A DNA stretch of 64,000 bases from Rhodocyclus gracilis (GCF_009617575.1 NZ_WIXJ01000010.1:1-64000); one strand, 5' to 3'. Counted from the first letter of the stretch, positions 9,014-21,922 are shown. Notes: generated by a model not told the origin, from the sequence alone. A program made the numbers and translations.

Positions 9014-9458
9014 TGTACCTGCGCTAGTTCTGACGCTGGTGGTCGCATTCATCGATGAGTTGCGAGTTGCTGATCCTCCATGGCGTCGTATGCCACGGCT
9101 TCACTTGTATTGCTTTTGCCGGGCAGGCTAGACCTAGAACGTGAATGCGAGCGCTGAGGGCGTAATGCATAAAGCCACGGCTGTTAGGGGCACAACCGAC
9201 TGCTTCCAGGGGGCAAACTCGTAAACCTAGCCGGCCGCAGTGAGTGAATTCCTCGCGACCATGGGATTTCAAAGCCGCCGTTCACGTGCTCACGGCGCGC
9301 GATCACTTGAATGACAGCTTCGGCCGATCAGCACCCCGTCAAACTTGACGCCTAAAAACAAAAAAGGCCACTCTATGCGAGCGGCCTTTTTTATCGAACA
9401 AATCTCACGAAATCTAGACTTTTGAGACAAATCTAGAAGTCAATGAGATCCTACAAGA
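9014..9458. other. 445-bp non-coding gap between hamB and gyrB (convergent)
   Basis: No convincing gene is present. An 82-codon minus-strand frame at 9024-9272 lacks protein-like character. A stretch at 9301-9328 resembles 4383-4410 on the other side of the Hachiman operon. A terminator hairpin lies at 9360-9392. This is the junction between the accessory island and the conserved dnaA-dnaN-gyrB block. Confidence 0.6.
9360..9392. terminator. bidirectional intrinsic terminator of gyrB and hamB
   Basis: AAAAAAGGCC at 9360-9369 pairs with GGCCTTTTTT at 9383-9392 across a 13-base loop. The A-run and T-run make it usable in both directions. It sits between the convergent ends of hamB and gyrB, about 65 bases after the gyrB stop. 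Confidence 0.8.
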
Positions 9459-12014
<2,556 letters not shown>

Positions 12015-12024
12015 TTAGTTACGT

Positions 12025-13140
12025 CTAGATGCGCATCGGCATGACGACATATTTGAATCGGTCATCCCCCGGAAGGGTAATCAGCGAACTCGAATTAGCG
12101 TCATTGAATCCCAGTTGCACGGTATCAACGATGGAATTATTCAATACGTCCAGCAAATACCCGACGTTGAAACCGACATCGAGCGCGTCGCCGGAATAAT
12201 CAACCTCGATTTCCTCCAAGGCTTCTTCCTGCTCGGCATTGGCGGCAATGATCTTCAGCGATCCGGCCGAGAGCAACAGCCGAACACCGCGGAATTTCTC
12301 ATTGGTGAGAATCGCCGCACGCACCATCGACTGCAGCAGCGCAGCGCGGTTGAGCGTCACGGTGTTGCGCAGGGAGGCGGGGATGACGCGCTGAAAATCG
12401 GGGAACTTCCCGTCGATCAGCTTGGAGACCAGTACCGTCGAGCCGAAGGTGAAGCGAATCTGGTTGGCCGTCATCGCCAGTTCGAGCGGCTCGTCGCTGT
12501 CGGCCAGCTGGCGATTCAACTCCAGCACCGTCTTGCGTGGCAGGATGAGTTCCTGGCGCGGCGTATCGCCGGGCAGGGCTCCATCGAGCGACATGCTGGC
12601 AAACGCCAGCCGGTGCCCGTCGGTCGCCACCGCGCGCAACTCGGCGCCATCGACGATCAGCAGCAAGCCGTTGAGATAGTAACGCACATCCTGCGCTGCC
12701 ATCGAATATTGCGTCTGCGCCAGCAGACGGCGGAACTGCTTTTGCGTCACGGTGAAACTCTTCGCCTGACCGTCAGCGAGCGCCATGCGCGGAAAATCTT
12801 CCGCCGGCAGCGTCTGCAAACTGAAACGGCTGCGTCCGGCACGCACTTGCAGGCGACGGTCTTCGAGAATGAGGCTGACCTCGGCGCTATCAGGCAGCGA
12901 ACGCAGGATGTCCTGCAGCTTGCGTGCGCCGACGGTCACCGAGCCTTCACCGTCGCCTGCACCGGTTGCCGTTGTCGTGATCTGAATTTCGATGTCCGTT
13001 GCCAGCAAGGTCAGCGCATCGCCCCGTTTTTCCAGCAGCACGTTGGAGAGAATCGGCAGCGTGTGCTTGCGCTCGACGATGCCCGAAACGGATTGCAAAG
13101 GAGCCAGCAGTGCGTCGCGTTGTGTTTTAACAAGTAACAT
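12025..13140 (-). CDS. dnaN: DNA polymerase III beta subunit (sliding clamp)
   Basis: DnaN forms the ring-shaped processivity clamp for DNA polymerase III. The 371-aa length matches the family (366 in E. coli). The start MLLVKTQRDALLAPLQSVSG and the end YVVMPMRI are characteristic, the latter closing the third clamp domain. It is second in the dnaA-dnaN-gyrB order, separated from dnaA by a 211-bp gap with DnaA boxes and from gyrB by a hairpin. Confidence 0.98.
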   Translation of the reverse strand: MLLVKTQRDALLAPLQSVSGIVERKHTLPILSNVLLEKRGDALTLLATDIEIQITTTATGAGDGEGSVTVGARKLQDILRSLPDSAEVSLILEDRRLQVRAGRSRFSLQTLPAEDFPRMALADGQAKSFTVTQKQFRRLLAQTQYSMAAQDVRYYLNGLLLIVDGAELRAVATDGHRLAFASMSLDGALPGDTPRQELILPRKTVLELNRQLADSDEPLELAMTANQIRFTFGSTVLVSKLIDGKFPDFQRVIPASLRNTVTLNRAALLQSMVRAAILTNEKFRGVRLLLSAGSLKIIAANAEQEEALEEIEVDYSGDALDVGFNVGYLLDVLNNSIVDTVQLGFNDANSSSLITLPGDDRFKYVVMPMRI

Positions 13141-13351
13141 AAATCAAAATCCTATAAAGACAATAGGCGGAACAACTCTGTGGACTGATTTGACTAGCTT
13201 CTTTAATTCAGCAACTTAGCACAATTTTTTGCGACGGGAAAAAGCCTGTATCCAGCTGTGGGGTAATCTGCATAACTTATCCACAACCCGTTTTCCACAG
13301 CTTTATCCACACTTCTCCCACAGCTTTCGCCATGAGTTATACACGGCACTG
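13141..13351. other. dnaA-dnaN intergenic region with DnaA-box cluster (oriC-like)
   Basis: Two exact TTATCCACA boxes lie at 13277-13285 and 13303-13311. TTTTCCACA is at 13291-13299, a weak TCTCCCACA at 13314-13322 and TTATACACG at 13337-13345. An AT-rich stretch at about 13195-13235 could serve as an unwinding element. This layout is that of a dnaA-dnaN type origin. The cluster at 26.9-27.1 kb is an equally good or better candidate, so this one may instead regulate dnaN. Confidence 0.6.
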
Positions 13352-14770
13352 CTATCCCTTCAGCACCTGCTGCAAGACGTGCAGGTCGTGGTTGAGTTCG
13401 TTGTCCTTGGCACGCAGGCTTTCGATGGTACGCACCGCATGCAGGACGGTCGTATGGTCACGCCCGCCAAACGCATCGCCAATCGCCGGGTAGCTTTGCG
13501 AGGTGAGATCCTTCGCCAGCCACATCGCCACCTGGCGCGGCCGGGCGATGACGCGCGTGCGCTTTTTCGAAAACAGGTCGGCGACCTTGATCTTGTAATA
13601 GTCGGCGACGGTCTTCTGGATGTTCTCGACGGTGATCTGCCGATTGAAGGCGCCGATCATGTCTTTCAGCGCTTCTTTCGCCAGCTCCAGCTCGATGCTG
13701 CGGCAGTGGAACGAGGCGTAGGCGAGCACTTTCTTCAGTGCGCCTTCGAGTTCGCGCACGTTCGAGCGCAGGTGCTTGGCGATGAAGAAGGCGACTTCAT
13801 CGTCGAGCGCAACGCCTTCGCTTTCCGCCTTCTTTTTCAGGATGGCGACGCGCATCTCGGTTTCCGGCGGCTCGATCTGTACCGTCAGCCCCCAGTCGAA
13901 GCGCGTGATCAGGCGATCTTCGAGACCCGAAATATCTTTTGGGTACGTGTCGCAACTGATGACGATCTGCTTCCTGGCTTCGATCAGCGCGTTGAAAACA
14001 TAGAAAAATTCTTCCTGCGTGCGATTCTTGTTGTTGAAGAACTGCACGTCGTCGAGCAGCAGCACGTCGAGCGAACGGTAGTAGCGCTTGAAGACATCGA
14101 AAGACTTCTGCTGATAGGCGCGCACGACGTCGGAGTAGTAATCCTCGGCGTGAACGTAGCGCACCACCTTGTCAGGGAAGTTATCGCTGATCTGGTTACC
14201 GATGGCGTGAATCAAGTGGGTCTTACCGAGGCCAGCACCACCGTAGATGAAGAGCGGGTTGTACTGCGCGCCGCCCGGATCGGTCGCCACACGCGTTGCC
14301 GCCGCGCGCGCCAGATCGTTGGCTTTACCGACGATCAGGTTGTCGAAGGTAAAGCCGGGAATCAGCCGCGACTTGTCGTAGGCCGACGCCGCCCGCGGAC
14401 TCTCCACACGCGCCGGTGCGGCCTTGCGCGGCTCGGCCGAGGCCTCGTCGCGGCGGGTAGGGGCCGGCGATGAGGTGACAGGGGCAGCATTGCTGGCCGT
14501 CTTGACGGGGGAGGGGGCGTTCTGCCGGGCGCCGACGACGACTTCGATGGCGACCGCGTTGCCGAAAAAGGCAACCGCCATTTCGGCGATGCGCAAACCG
14601 TAACGGTCGCGCACCCACTTCTGGATGAAACCATTAGGGGCAACCAAGCGCAGCCCGCCGGCGAGGTCTTCCTCACCCTCAAGGCGCAGCGGTTTGATCC
14701 ATGTGTTGAACTGTTGCGTGGGCAACTCGTTTTCAAACTGGGTCGTGCAGAAATTCCAGAAACTACTCAT
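13352..14770 (-). CDS. dnaA: chromosomal replication initiator DnaA
   Basis: DnaA binds 9-mer boxes and melts the origin to start replication. The 472-aa protein has N-terminal domain I (SFWNFCTTQFENELPTQQF), a variable Pro/Ala/Arg-rich linker at about 85-135, and the AAA+ domain with GGAGLGKTHL and LLLDDVQF. The C-terminal helix-turn-helix carries the DnaA signature GGRDHTTVLHAVR. It is divergent from rpmH, with a DnaA box in between, and upstream of dnaN. Confidence 0.98.
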   Translation of the reverse strand: MSSFWNFCTTQFENELPTQQFNTWIKPLRLEGEEDLAGGLRLVAPNGFIQKWVRDRYGLRIAEMAVAFFGNAVAIEVVVGARQNAPSPVKTASNAAPVTSSPAPTRRDEASAEPRKAAPARVESPRAASAYDKSRLIPGFTFDNLIVGKANDLARAAATRVATDPGGAQYNPLFIYGGAGLGKTHLIHAIGNQISDNFPDKVVRYVHAEDYYSDVVRAYQQKSFDVFKRYYRSLDVLLLDDVQFFNNKNRTQEEFFYVFNALIEARKQIVISCDTYPKDISGLEDRLITRFDWGLTVQIEPPETEMRVAILKKKAESEGVALDDEVAFFIAKHLRSNVRELEGALKKVLAYASFHCRSIELELAKEALKDMIGAFNRQITVENIQKTVADYYKIKVADLFSKKRTRVIARPRQVAMWLAKDLTSQSYPAIGDAFGGRDHTTVLHAVRTIESLRAKDNELNHDLHVLQQVLKG

Positions 14771-15191
14771 TCAGTATCAATCGACGTGAGCCGTGCACTT
14801 GGTGGCAGCGGCAGGTAAAGGAGCCGGCGCGAGCTTTTCTCTTTGATTTAACTCGCTTTTGCCGGCGCGCTGACGCCGCCGGGAGAGGCCAATTCTAACA
14901 AAGTTATCCACAGGCGGACAGAAATAGCACTACCACCGGCCTCGACCACCTGTGTGCCACGGCGCAGCGCAAGGCAACGCTTTCGGTCGCCCACCAACGC
15001 GGCTTCGCCGTCCGCAAACCGACGCCGGCCATGTCCGGACACCCCGCGTCATTCCGTCCGCGAATTCGCGGCTGCGCCACGCTCGCGACTTATCTATCGG
15101 AATTTTCGCGGAAATTCTCGTCAATCGCTTGACAGCAGGCGGGTCGCGCGGGTCTAATTGCGCGTTTGTTTCCGACCGCAAGGGTTCCATC
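14771..15191. other. dnaA-rpmH divergent intergenic region with one DnaA box
   Basis: One exact TTATCCACA lies at 14904-14912, about 135 bases upstream of dnaA. This fits autoregulation of dnaA rather than an origin, because no second good box is nearby. The right part holds the rpmH promoter. A C/G-rich stretch at 14930-15100 holds nothing I recognise. Confidence 0.6.
15129..15158 (+). promoter_or_regulatory. sigma-70 promoter of the rpmH operon
   Basis: TTGACA at 15129-15134 and TCTAAT at 15153-15158 are separated by 18 bases, a near-consensus housekeeping promoter. The rpmH start codon follows 33 bases later. Confidence 0.7.
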
Positions 15192-15326
15192 ATGAAACGC
15201 ACCTATCAGCCTTCCGTTATCCGTCGCAAGCGTACGCACGGTTTCCTCGTTCGCATGCGCACCCGTGGTGGCCGCGCCGTCATCCGCGCCCGCCGCGCCA
15301 AGGGTCGTCACCGTCTGGCCGTCTAA
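15192..15326 (+). CDS. rpmH: 50S ribosomal protein L34
   Basis: This 44-aa, very basic protein of the large ribosomal subunit has the family start [18 protein letters not shown] and a tail rich in Arg and Lys. The ATG at 15192 is chosen because it gives the canonical 44-residue L34; the frame is open further upstream but that part is not conserved. It leads the rpmH-rnpA-yidD-yidC-mnmE cluster. Confidence 0.97.
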   Translation: MKRTYQPSVIRRKRTHGFLVRMRTRGGRAVIRARRAKGRHRLAV

Positions 15327-15366
15327 GGCAGATTCAGCCGTCGCTGGATCGGCCGCGTTTCGCGCC

Positions 15367-15747
15367 GTGACTGCAGCAAACACTGTCGCGCCAGCTGCTT
15401 TTCCCAAGCGCTACCGACTCACCAAAACGGATGAATTTTCATCCGTTTTTGGTTTTCGGAGGGCCGTGAAAAGCCGCAACTTCCTGCTTCACTACCGCCC
15501 GCATGGGGAAGAAGAAGCCGGTGGCGCGCGCTTGGGGCTCGTTGTTGGCAAGCGCTTTTTGCGCCGCTCCGTCGACCGCAACCTGCTACGCCGGCTGGCA
15601 CGCGAAAAATTCCGTCACCTGCGTACGCAATTGCCGGCGCGTGATTTTGTCCTGCGCCTGGCCAGCAAGCCGCTGCCGCTTGACCGGCAGGCGCTGGCTC
15701 AGGAGATCGACGGTTTGTTGCGCAAGTTTGCCTCTCCCGCACGATGA
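15367..15747 (+). CDS. rnpA: ribonuclease P protein component
   Basis: RnpA is the protein cofactor of RNase P, which trims tRNA 5' leaders. The core begins at [17 protein letters not shown] and includes the RNR-type signature [15 protein letters not shown]. The start is uncertain: the GTG at 15367 gives 126 aa, close to the family size. Starting at the ATG at 15265 would add an unconserved Ala-rich extension overlapping rpmH. The stop overlaps the yidD start as ATGA. Confidence 0.93.
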   Translation: MTAANTVAPAAFPKRYRLTKTDEFSSVFGFRRAVKSRNFLLHYRPHGEEEAGGARLGLVVGKRFLRRSVDRNLLRRLAREKFRHLRTQLPARDFVLRLASKPLPLDRQALAQEIDGLLRKFASPAR

Positions 15748-15953
15748 AAACGCTGCTCGTGGCCTTGATCCGCATCTACCAGTACGCGATCAGCCCGCTT
15801 CTCGGGCAGCGTTGCCGTTTTTTCCCGAGTTGCTCGGAATACACGGTCGAAGCCGTTCAACGACACGGGGCACTCAAGGGCGGTTACCTCGGCATGCGCC
15901 GACTGGCCCGCTGCCACCCCTGGAGTCCTGGCGGCTACGACCCGGTTCCGTGA
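15744..15953 (+). CDS. yidD: membrane protein insertion efficiency factor YidD
   Basis: YidD is a small membrane-associated factor that helps YidC insert proteins. The 69-aa protein starts with an amphipathic helix and has the family motif [15 protein letters not shown] with its conserved cysteines, then [18 protein letters not shown]. Its ATG overlaps the rnpA stop by four bases. It lies immediately before yidC, as in most proteobacteria. Confidence 0.96.
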   Translation: MKTLLVALIRIYQYAISPLLGQRCRFFPSCSEYTVEAVQRHGALKGGYLGMRRLARCHPWSPGGYDPVP

Positions 15954-16047
15954 GCGTCGCGATGCCTGCATCAATGCCGCGTCTCTCCCCACTGAGCGCT
16001 CCGACGCTTCAACTCCCACTCTCCGACCACTTTTGCATGGGCCGTTC

Positions 16048-17745
16048 ATGGACAACCGTCGACTGATCCTGCTCTTTGTTTTCTTCTTCTCGCTGGTCAT
16101 GCTGTGGGATGCGTGGGGCAAGTATCAGCACCCGCAGCCGGCGGCTACGACTGCGGCGGCAAGCGATTCCGCTGCCAGCGCCGCGCCGCAACCGACGGCG
16201 AGCCTGCAACACGTGGTGGCCGACACCGCGAAAGCGCCCGCCGTGGCAGAAGGCGCCGATGCTCGTCCGGCTGAGACGATCAGCATCAAGACCGACCTCT
16301 ACACGGCTGAGATCTCGACGCGCGGCGGTGACATCACCCGCCTCGATCTCAACCGCTACAAAGCGGTGGAAGACAAGACGCAGACCTTCTCGCTGTTTGG
16401 CGCCAAGCACCACTACCTCGCGCAGAGCGGCCTGATCGGCGACGGACTGCCGACGCACAAGACGCTCTACACCGCCGTCCCCGGCAGCCGCGAGCTGGCC
16501 GCGGGCGAATCGACCCTGCAACTGCGTCTCGACGCGCCGGATGTCGACGGCGTCAAAGTGACGCGCGTCTTCACCTTCCATCGCGACAGCTACCTGATCG
16601 ACGTTGCTTTTGAAATCGACAACGGCAGCGGCAAAACACTCGCGCCGCACGCCTACTATCAGCTGCAACGCGACGGCAAGCTGCCGGAAGGCGAAAGCTC
16701 GATGGTGTCGACCTTCACCGGCCCGGCCGTCTACACGACGCAGGACAAGTTCCAGAAAGTCAGCTTCAGCGATCTCGACAAGGGCAAAGCCAAGTTCGTC
16801 GCCAATGCCGACAACGGCTGGCTGGCAATGGTGCAACACTACTTCGTTGCCGCCTGGGCACCGACGACCGGCGTGGCGCGTGAGTACTTCATGCGCAAGG
16901 CCGAAAACGGCGCCGACTCCACCTACACGGCGGGCGTCATCCTGCCGGTGGCCGCCGCCGCGCCGGGTGCTCGCACGCAGATCGTCACGCCGCTGTACGC
17001 CGGCCCGCAGATCCAGAAGACGCTCGAACAACTCGCCCAGCCCGTCGACGCGGGTGGTGTCGGCGCCGAGGGCCTGCCGCTGGTCGTCGACTATGGCTGG
17101 CTGACGATCCTCGCCGCGCCGATTTTCTGGTGTCTGCAAGCGATCCACGGTCTGCTGGGCAACTGGGGCTGGGCGATCGTGCTCCTGACCATCGGCATCA
17201 AGGCGCTGTTCTACCCGCTGTCGGCGGCCAGCTACAAGTCGATGGCGAAGATGCGTGCCGTCGGCCCGCGCCTGCAAGCGATCAAGGAACGCTGCGGCGA
17301 CGACAAGCAGCGCCTCAACCGCGAAATGATGGAGCTGTACAAGCGCGAGAAGATCAACCCGCTCGGCGGCTGCCTGCCGGTGCTGGTGCAGATTCCCGTC
17401 TTCATCGCTCTCTACTGGGCGCTGCTGGGCGCCGTGGAAATGCGCGACGCGCCGTGGATCCTCTGGATCAACGATCTGTCGTCGGTCGATCCGTTCTACG
17501 TGCTGCCGGTGATCATGGTCGTCACCATGCTGATCCAGACCAAGCTCAACCCGACGCCGCCCGATCCGATGCAGGCGAAGGTGATGATGGTCATGCCGTT
17601 CATCTTCGGTGGCATGTTCTTCTTCTTCCCGTCGGGGCTGGTGCTCTACTGGGTGGTGAATAACGTTTTGTCGATCGCGCAGCAGTGGAAGATCACGCGC
17701 GACATCGAGGCCGGCGGTAAAGCGGCCAACGACGCCAAAGCCTGA
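16048..17745 (+). CDS. yidC: membrane protein insertase YidC
   Basis: YidC inserts and folds inner-membrane proteins, with SecYEG or alone. The 565-aa protein (548 in E. coli) begins [20 protein letters not shown], the first membrane segment. A periplasmic beta domain spans about 60-345, and the conserved 60KD_IMP core with five C-terminal membrane segments follows from about 355 to 555. The ATG at 16048 is preferred over the one at 16033 because it puts the hydrophobic segment at the very N-terminus, as in homologues. Confidence 0.97.
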   Translation: MDNRRLILLFVFFFSLVMLWDAWGKYQHPQPAATTAAASDSAASAAPQPTASLQHVVADTAKAPAVAEGADARPAETISIKTDLYTAEISTRGGDITRLDLNRYKAVEDKTQTFSLFGAKHHYLAQSGLIGDGLPTHKTLYTAVPGSRELAAGESTLQLRLDAPDVDGVKVTRVFTFHRDSYLIDVAFEIDNGSGKTLAPHAYYQLQRDGKLPEGESSMVSTFTGPAVYTTQDKFQKVSFSDLDKGKAKFVANADNGWLAMVQHYFVAAWAPTTGVAREYFMRKAENGADSTYTAGVILPVAAAAPGARTQIVTPLYAGPQIQKTLEQLAQPVDAGGVGAEGLPLVVDYGWLTILAAPIFWCLQAIHGLLGNWGWAIVLLTIGIKALFYPLSAASYKSMAKMRAVGPRLQAIKERCGDDKQRLNREMMELYKREKINPLGGCLPVLVQIPVFIALYWALLGAVEMRDAPWILWINDLSSVDPFYVLPVIMVVTMLIQTKLNPTPPDPMQAKVMMVMPFIFGGMFFFFPSGLVLYWVVNNVLSIAQQWKITRDIEAGGKAANDAKA

Positions 17746-17795
17746 TAACCCACGGCGCGTGCCCGTCACGCGCCGTCTTGCCGCCGGAGGCGCCG

Positions 17796-19199
17796 GTGAA
17801 TCTGCCGACTGACACCATCGCCGCCATCGCCACCGCTCCCGGACGTGGCGGCGTCGGTGTCGTGCGCGTCTCGGGGCGCGCACTGGCCGATCTCATCGCC
17901 GCCATCGCCGGCCGCACGCTGTTACCGCGACAGGCTACCCGCGTCGACTTTCTCGACGCCGCCGGCCATGCCATCGACAGCGGTCTGGCGCTCTACTTCC
18001 CTGGGCCGAATTCCTACACCGGCGAAGACGTCGTCGAATGGCAGGGGCACGGTGGACCGGTCATCCTGCAACTGCTGCTGGCGCGTTGCCTCGATCTCGG
18101 TGCGCGGCTCGCCGAACCGGGAGAATTCACCCGCCGCGCCTTTGAAAACGGCAAGCTCGATCTGGCGCAAGCCGAAGCCGTCGCCGACCTCATCGACGCC
18201 GCGACGGCGACCGCCGCACGCAGCGCCGTGCGTTCGCTGCAAGGCGAGTTTTCTGGCGAAATCCACCGCCTGATTGGCGAACTCACCGAGTTGCGCGCGC
18301 TGACCGAAGCGACGCTCGACTTCCCTGATGAAGAGATCGACTTCCTGCAATCCGCCGACGCCTTCGGTCGCCTCGACCGCCTGCGGCAGCGGCTGGAGGC
18401 GGTCTTTGCCCGCGCCCAGCAGGGCAAGCTGCTGCAAAGCGGCGCCTCGGTCGTTCTCGTCGGTCAGCCAAACGTCGGCAAATCGAGCCTCCTCAACCGC
18501 CTCGCCGGCGACGAGCTGGCCATCGTCACGCCGATTGCCGGCACGACGCGCGACGCCGTGCGCAGCCACCTGCAACTCGACGGCGTGCCGATCAACATCA
18601 TCGACACCGCCGGCCTGCGCGAGACCGACGACGAAGTCGAGCAGATCGGCATCGAACGCAGCTGGCGTGAAATCGAGCGCGCCGATCTGGCGCTCCTGCT
18701 GGCCGACGCGCAACACGGTCTCGGTGCCGCCGAGCAGGCGATACTCGACCGCCTGCCGCCTGAATTGCCGCGTCTGCTGATCATCAACAAAATCGACCTC
18801 GCCGGCCTGCCGGCTGGCCGCCGCGACGCCACCGAGCCTCCCGGCACGACCGCCCAAGATGGTGGAGATTCCAGACGCGCCGATCTGCCATTCCACGCCG
18901 GCGCGCGTCTTTTCCTCTCGGCGAAAACCGGGGAGGGCATCGACGCCCTGCGCCGGGAAATCCTCGCCATCATTGGCTGGAACGCCAGCGAAGATATCTT
19001 CATCGCCCGCGAGCGTCACCTGCGCGCGCTACACGACGCTGCCTCCCACATCGACCTCGCACACGCCCAACTGCCGCGCCTTGAGCTCTTCGCCGAAGAA
19101 CTGCGCCTCGCTCAGCAGCGACTGGGCAGCATCACCGGCGAAGTCAGCGCCGACGACCTGCTGGGCGAGATATTCGGGCGTTTCTGCATCGGCAAGTAG
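17796..19199 (+). CDS. mnmE: tRNA modification GTPase MnmE
   Basis: MnmE works with MnmG to add the cmnm5 group to U34 of tRNAs. The GTG at 17796 is chosen because GGAGG at 17786-17790 sits five bases upstream, giving 467 aa (454 in E. coli). It has the N-terminal folate-binding domain, a helical domain, and a G domain with [14 protein letters not shown] and NKIDL. The essential C-terminal CIGK closes the protein. An extra 15-20 residues rich in Ala, Gly, Thr and Asp lie between NKIDL and SAKTGEG, an unusual but probably harmless loop. Confidence 0.97.
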   Translation: MNLPTDTIAAIATAPGRGGVGVVRVSGRALADLIAAIAGRTLLPRQATRVDFLDAAGHAIDSGLALYFPGPNSYTGEDVVEWQGHGGPVILQLLLARCLDLGARLAEPGEFTRRAFENGKLDLAQAEAVADLIDAATATAARSAVRSLQGEFSGEIHRLIGELTELRALTEATLDFPDEEIDFLQSADAFGRLDRLRQRLEAVFARAQQGKLLQSGASVVLVGQPNVGKSSLLNRLAGDELAIVTPIAGTTRDAVRSHLQLDGVPINIIDTAGLRETDDEVEQIGIERSWREIERADLALLLADAQHGLGAAEQAILDRLPPELPRLLIINKIDLAGLPAGRRDATEPPGTTAQDGGDSRRADLPFHAGARLFLSAKTGEGIDALRREILAIIGWNASEDIFIARERHLRALHDAASHIDLAHAQLPRLELFAEELRLAQQRLGSITGEVSADDLLGEIFGRFCIGK

Positions 19200-19516
19200 C
19201 CGCACGGCTGGCGAAGATCAAGGTAAAATTAAGCTGTCCGGCGACAGGCGAAAACTAACCCGCTCGCCCAGCAAACAGCATTTCGTCTTGTATGGATTTC
19301 CGACAGACGCCAGAGGTTAAAAAACTGGGGAAGTGCCTTCGCCTGTTGTGCCGACTCCGCATGACGGAATGCGGGCAGGCGCACCAACATCTCCTCACAA
19401 CTCGATACTCGATGTTGCGCGCTCGCTGTCTGGCGACGTGTCGGCAGCCGCGTTAATCGGGCAGGCGCGTCGCCGGCCGAGCAACGCCCGGCACGCCGAT
19501 TGATGGAGGAGTTGCC
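19200..19516. other. 317-bp gap without a recognised gene
   Basis: Nothing gene-like is seen on either strand, and there is no tRNA cloverleaf. The last 15 bases contain TGGAGGAG, the ribosome-binding site of the small lipoprotein gene. Confidence 0.5.
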
Positions 19517-19771
19517 ATGTTCCAGTCACACGCTTCCCGCCTCAGCCGCCCATGGCTGGTAGCGGCAATGCTCGCCGCCAGCACGCTGCTCGGCGCCTGC
19601 ACCGTCGTCCCGCCACGCTACGGCAGCACCACAGTCACCTACGTCTCGCCAGCACCGCGGGTCTATTACGGCAGCAGCTGGGATTTCCCCGGATACTACG
19701 GGCCGCCGCGACACTATTTCTACGACTGGGGCTACAGCCCGCGGCCGCATTGGGGTCGGCCGGGCTGGTAA
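19517..19771 (+). CDS. small Tyr/Pro-rich lipoprotein
   Basis: This 84-aa protein has a signal peptide ending in the lipobox LLGAC, with the cysteine near residue 28. The mature part is short and rich in Tyr, Pro, Gly and Trp. GGAGGAG stands just upstream of the ATG. Such tiny lipoproteins are common and mostly uncharacterised, and I cannot assign a function. It stands alone, convergent with the chemoreceptor gene. Confidence 0.75.
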   Translation: MFQSHASRLSRPWLVAAMLAASTLLGACTVVPPRYGSTTVTYVSPAPRVYYGSSWDFPGYYGPPRHYFYDWGYSPRPHWGRPGW

Positions 19772-19783
19772 GAATAAGGCCGC

Positions 19784-21922
19784 CTACTGGCTGACCTTGA
19801 AGCGTTGCATGAGCCCCTGCAACATGCCGACCGAGACGCCGGTCACCTCGGCGCCACGATTGGCGTCGGCAATCGCCTGTTCGACCAGTTCCGCCGATTG
19901 ACCCATGGCCTCGACGCGTACGCCTTCGCTCTGCGCGGCGCTGGCCAAGGCGTCGATCCGGCTGAACAGGCGTGACTGAATCGTCTCGATCTCGGCGCGC
20001 TCGGAGGTGGCCGTTGCCGCCAGACGCAAGCCTTCTTCAAGGCCGCCCATGCTGCTCTCGACCGAACTGACCGCTGTCTCGGCGTGCGTCTGCAAGGCGC
20101 TGATGACGGCACCGATCTCACTGGTTGAGCGCGCCGTACGGTCGGCGAGCTTGCGCACCTCGTCGGCGACCACCGCGAAACCACGCCCCGCCTCGCCAGC
20201 CCGTGCCGCCTCGATGGCGGCGTTGAGCGCCAGCAGATTGGTTTGCGAAGCGATTTCCTCGATCACCGTGACGATGCGACCGATATCGGCGGCGCGCGTG
20301 TTGAGTTCGCGGATCGTGTGCGCGGCGACGCCGACCGACTCGCGGATCGTATCGCTGCGTGCCTGCACATCGGCGAACTGGCGACGGGCATCTTCTGCCG
20401 CAGCCTTAACTGCCTGACGCAAGGCGTCGGCATCGCCACCGGCCGCGTCGATGGCCTCGATCTGCGCGCGGATCGATACCAGCGTCTCCGCCAGTGCGTC
20501 GTGCATCTGCGCGGAGGCCTGACTGGTGTGGCGGCACTTCTCCTGCAAGCCGGCGTTATCAACGCTGATGCCGCGACTCGTCGTCATCACCTCACGGATG
20601 ATCTGCTCCAGGTTATCGATCAGGCTATTGAGCCATTGCGACAACACCGTCACCTCGTCGCCGGCACCGGAACTACGCGGCAGACGCATCGATAGATCGC
20701 CACCGCCTTCGGCCACCGTACGCAACACCCCGGAGGTACTGCGCAGACGCTGCACGAGCGGCGCCACCCCCCAGCGATGCAGGACGACGCCACCGACGGC
20801 GAGCAGCGCGAGTTGCAATAGCGTCACGTACAACGCGGAGAGCGGAGTGGCGTAAGCAACGCCCACGCTGATCGCGCCCGCCACACCGACGACGCCCGCG
20901 TACAGCCGTGTCAGGCGAAAGCCGATGCTGCGCAGCCGATAAACTTCCTCCAGATCGGCCTCGCACATCATTCCCCAGGTATCGGGCGAGCCGGGCATAC
21001 GGAAGGTGACGCCCTTGCCGATCACCGGGATATGCCGGTAATCGGGATAACCCGGATAGGTGACGAACAGGTTCTCGCCTTTGCGGATCGTCTCGCGCAC
21101 GCCGGGGTGCAGCTCCTTCGTCGCCGGGTCGGTAAAGACAAGTTCGAATTCCGTGTGCTGCGCCACCCGCACCACGCCAAACGCCGTGCGCACGCCTTGC
21201 TTGAGATTGTCGCCGTGGGTGAACGCCGCATCCTCGAAGCGCGAGCGCGACAAAGCCGTTCCCGGCCGGATCGACGGATCGAAGCTCGACTTCACCATGA
21301 ACAGGTAGTTGTCACCCGACTCATGAAAGATATGGCCGGCTTCGCGCTGGATGAGGTCGCCCATGACGTCGTTGGGAACGCGTGCGCAGACCGCACCAGT
21401 CGCTCCGCCGCCGAGACTGAGGGGCCGGTAGAACATCAGCGTCACTTCATCGTGAAAGCGCGAGGTCGACGGCGGTAGCGACGCCGTCACCGGATCGATA
21501 TACGGCCCATGCAGAAAGCGTTCGCGCACGCCGATAGCCAACGCGCGGGGATCTCGATCCTGACTGCCGACACGCGCCGGGATGCTTGAGGCGACGGTCC
21601 GCCCCTGTTCATCGATAACGAAAAGCTCGGAAGCGTCGGGCAGCAACGAGCGTCGCGCCGCCAGCATGTCGTTGGCCACCGCCGGAAAGGAGGATTCGAC
21701 ATCTGCCGCCAGCACGTCGAGCAACTGCCAGTAACGCTCGGCCCAGCTTTGCAGCAAGCGCATGCGGGTCGCCGCGAAGCCTTCAAAAGCATGCTCCATC
21801 GCCGCTTCACGCGAACGATTCAGCGCGCAACTCCAGCGCATCGCCAGCTTTCCGGTTGGGCCAAACCATGGCAGCCAGGAAAGCTCAGCGGCGGAGAGAT
21901 TCATCGACTTACTTTTCAGCAT
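19784..21922 (-). CDS. methyl-accepting chemotaxis protein with central membrane pair
   Basis: This is a chemoreceptor that signals to CheA/CheW. Counting from the ATG at 21922 it has 712 aa. Residues about 1-330 form a Cache/PAS-like sensory region ([20 protein letters not shown]). Two hydrophobic segments at about 340-395 follow, then a HAMP-like linker and a signalling domain with the hairpin [18 protein letters not shown]. There is no N-terminal membrane segment, so the sensor may face the cytoplasm as in Aer. The start is uncertain: the frame is open to 22174, and M codons at 21928 and 21904 are alternatives without strong ribosome sites. No che genes are nearby. Confidence 0.88.
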   Translation of the reverse strand: MLKSKSMNLSAAELSWLPWFGPTGKLAMRWSCALNRSREAAMEHAFEGFAATRMRLLQSWAERYWQLLDVLAADVESSFPAVANDMLAARRSLLPDASELFVIDEQGRTVASSIPARVGSQDRDPRALAIGVRERFLHGPYIDPVTASLPPSTSRFHDEVTLMFYRPLSLGGGATGAVCARVPNDVMGDLIQREAGHIFHESGDNYLFMVKSSFDPSIRPGTALSRSRFEDAAFTHGDNLKQGVRTAFGVVRVAQHTEFELVFTDPATKELHPGVRETIRKGENLFVTYPGYPDYRHIPVIGKGVTFRMPGSPDTWGMMCEADLEEVYRLRSIGFRLTRLYAGVVGVAGAISVGVAYATPLSALYVTLLQLALLAVGGVVLHRWGVAPLVQRLRSTSGVLRTVAEGGGDLSMRLPRSSGAGDEVTVLSQWLNSLIDNLEQIIREVMTTSRGISVDNAGLQEKCRHTSQASAQMHDALAETLVSIRAQIEAIDAAGGDADALRQAVKAAAEDARRQFADVQARSDTIRESVGVAAHTIRELNTRAADIGRIVTVIEEIASQTNLLALNAAIEAARAGEAGRGFAVVADEVRKLADRTARSTSEIGAVISALQTHAETAVSSVESSMGGLEEGLRLAATATSERAEIETIQSRLFSRIDALASAAQSEGVRVEAMGQSAELVEQAIADANRGAEVTGVSVGMLQGLMQRFKVSQ

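Noticed and set aside
9024-9272. Possible 82-aa minus-strand gene between hamB and gyrB
   Set aside because: Composition and start context are poor and no family is recognisable.
13229-14473. Long plus-strand open frame (414 codons) opposite dnaA
   Set aside because: It is antisense to a fully conserved gene, with His/Arg/Val-rich composition typical of GC-rich shadow frames.
16009-17883. Minus-strand open frame of 624 codons opposite yidC
   Set aside because: It is antisense to yidC with Arg/His-rich content and no recognisable domain.
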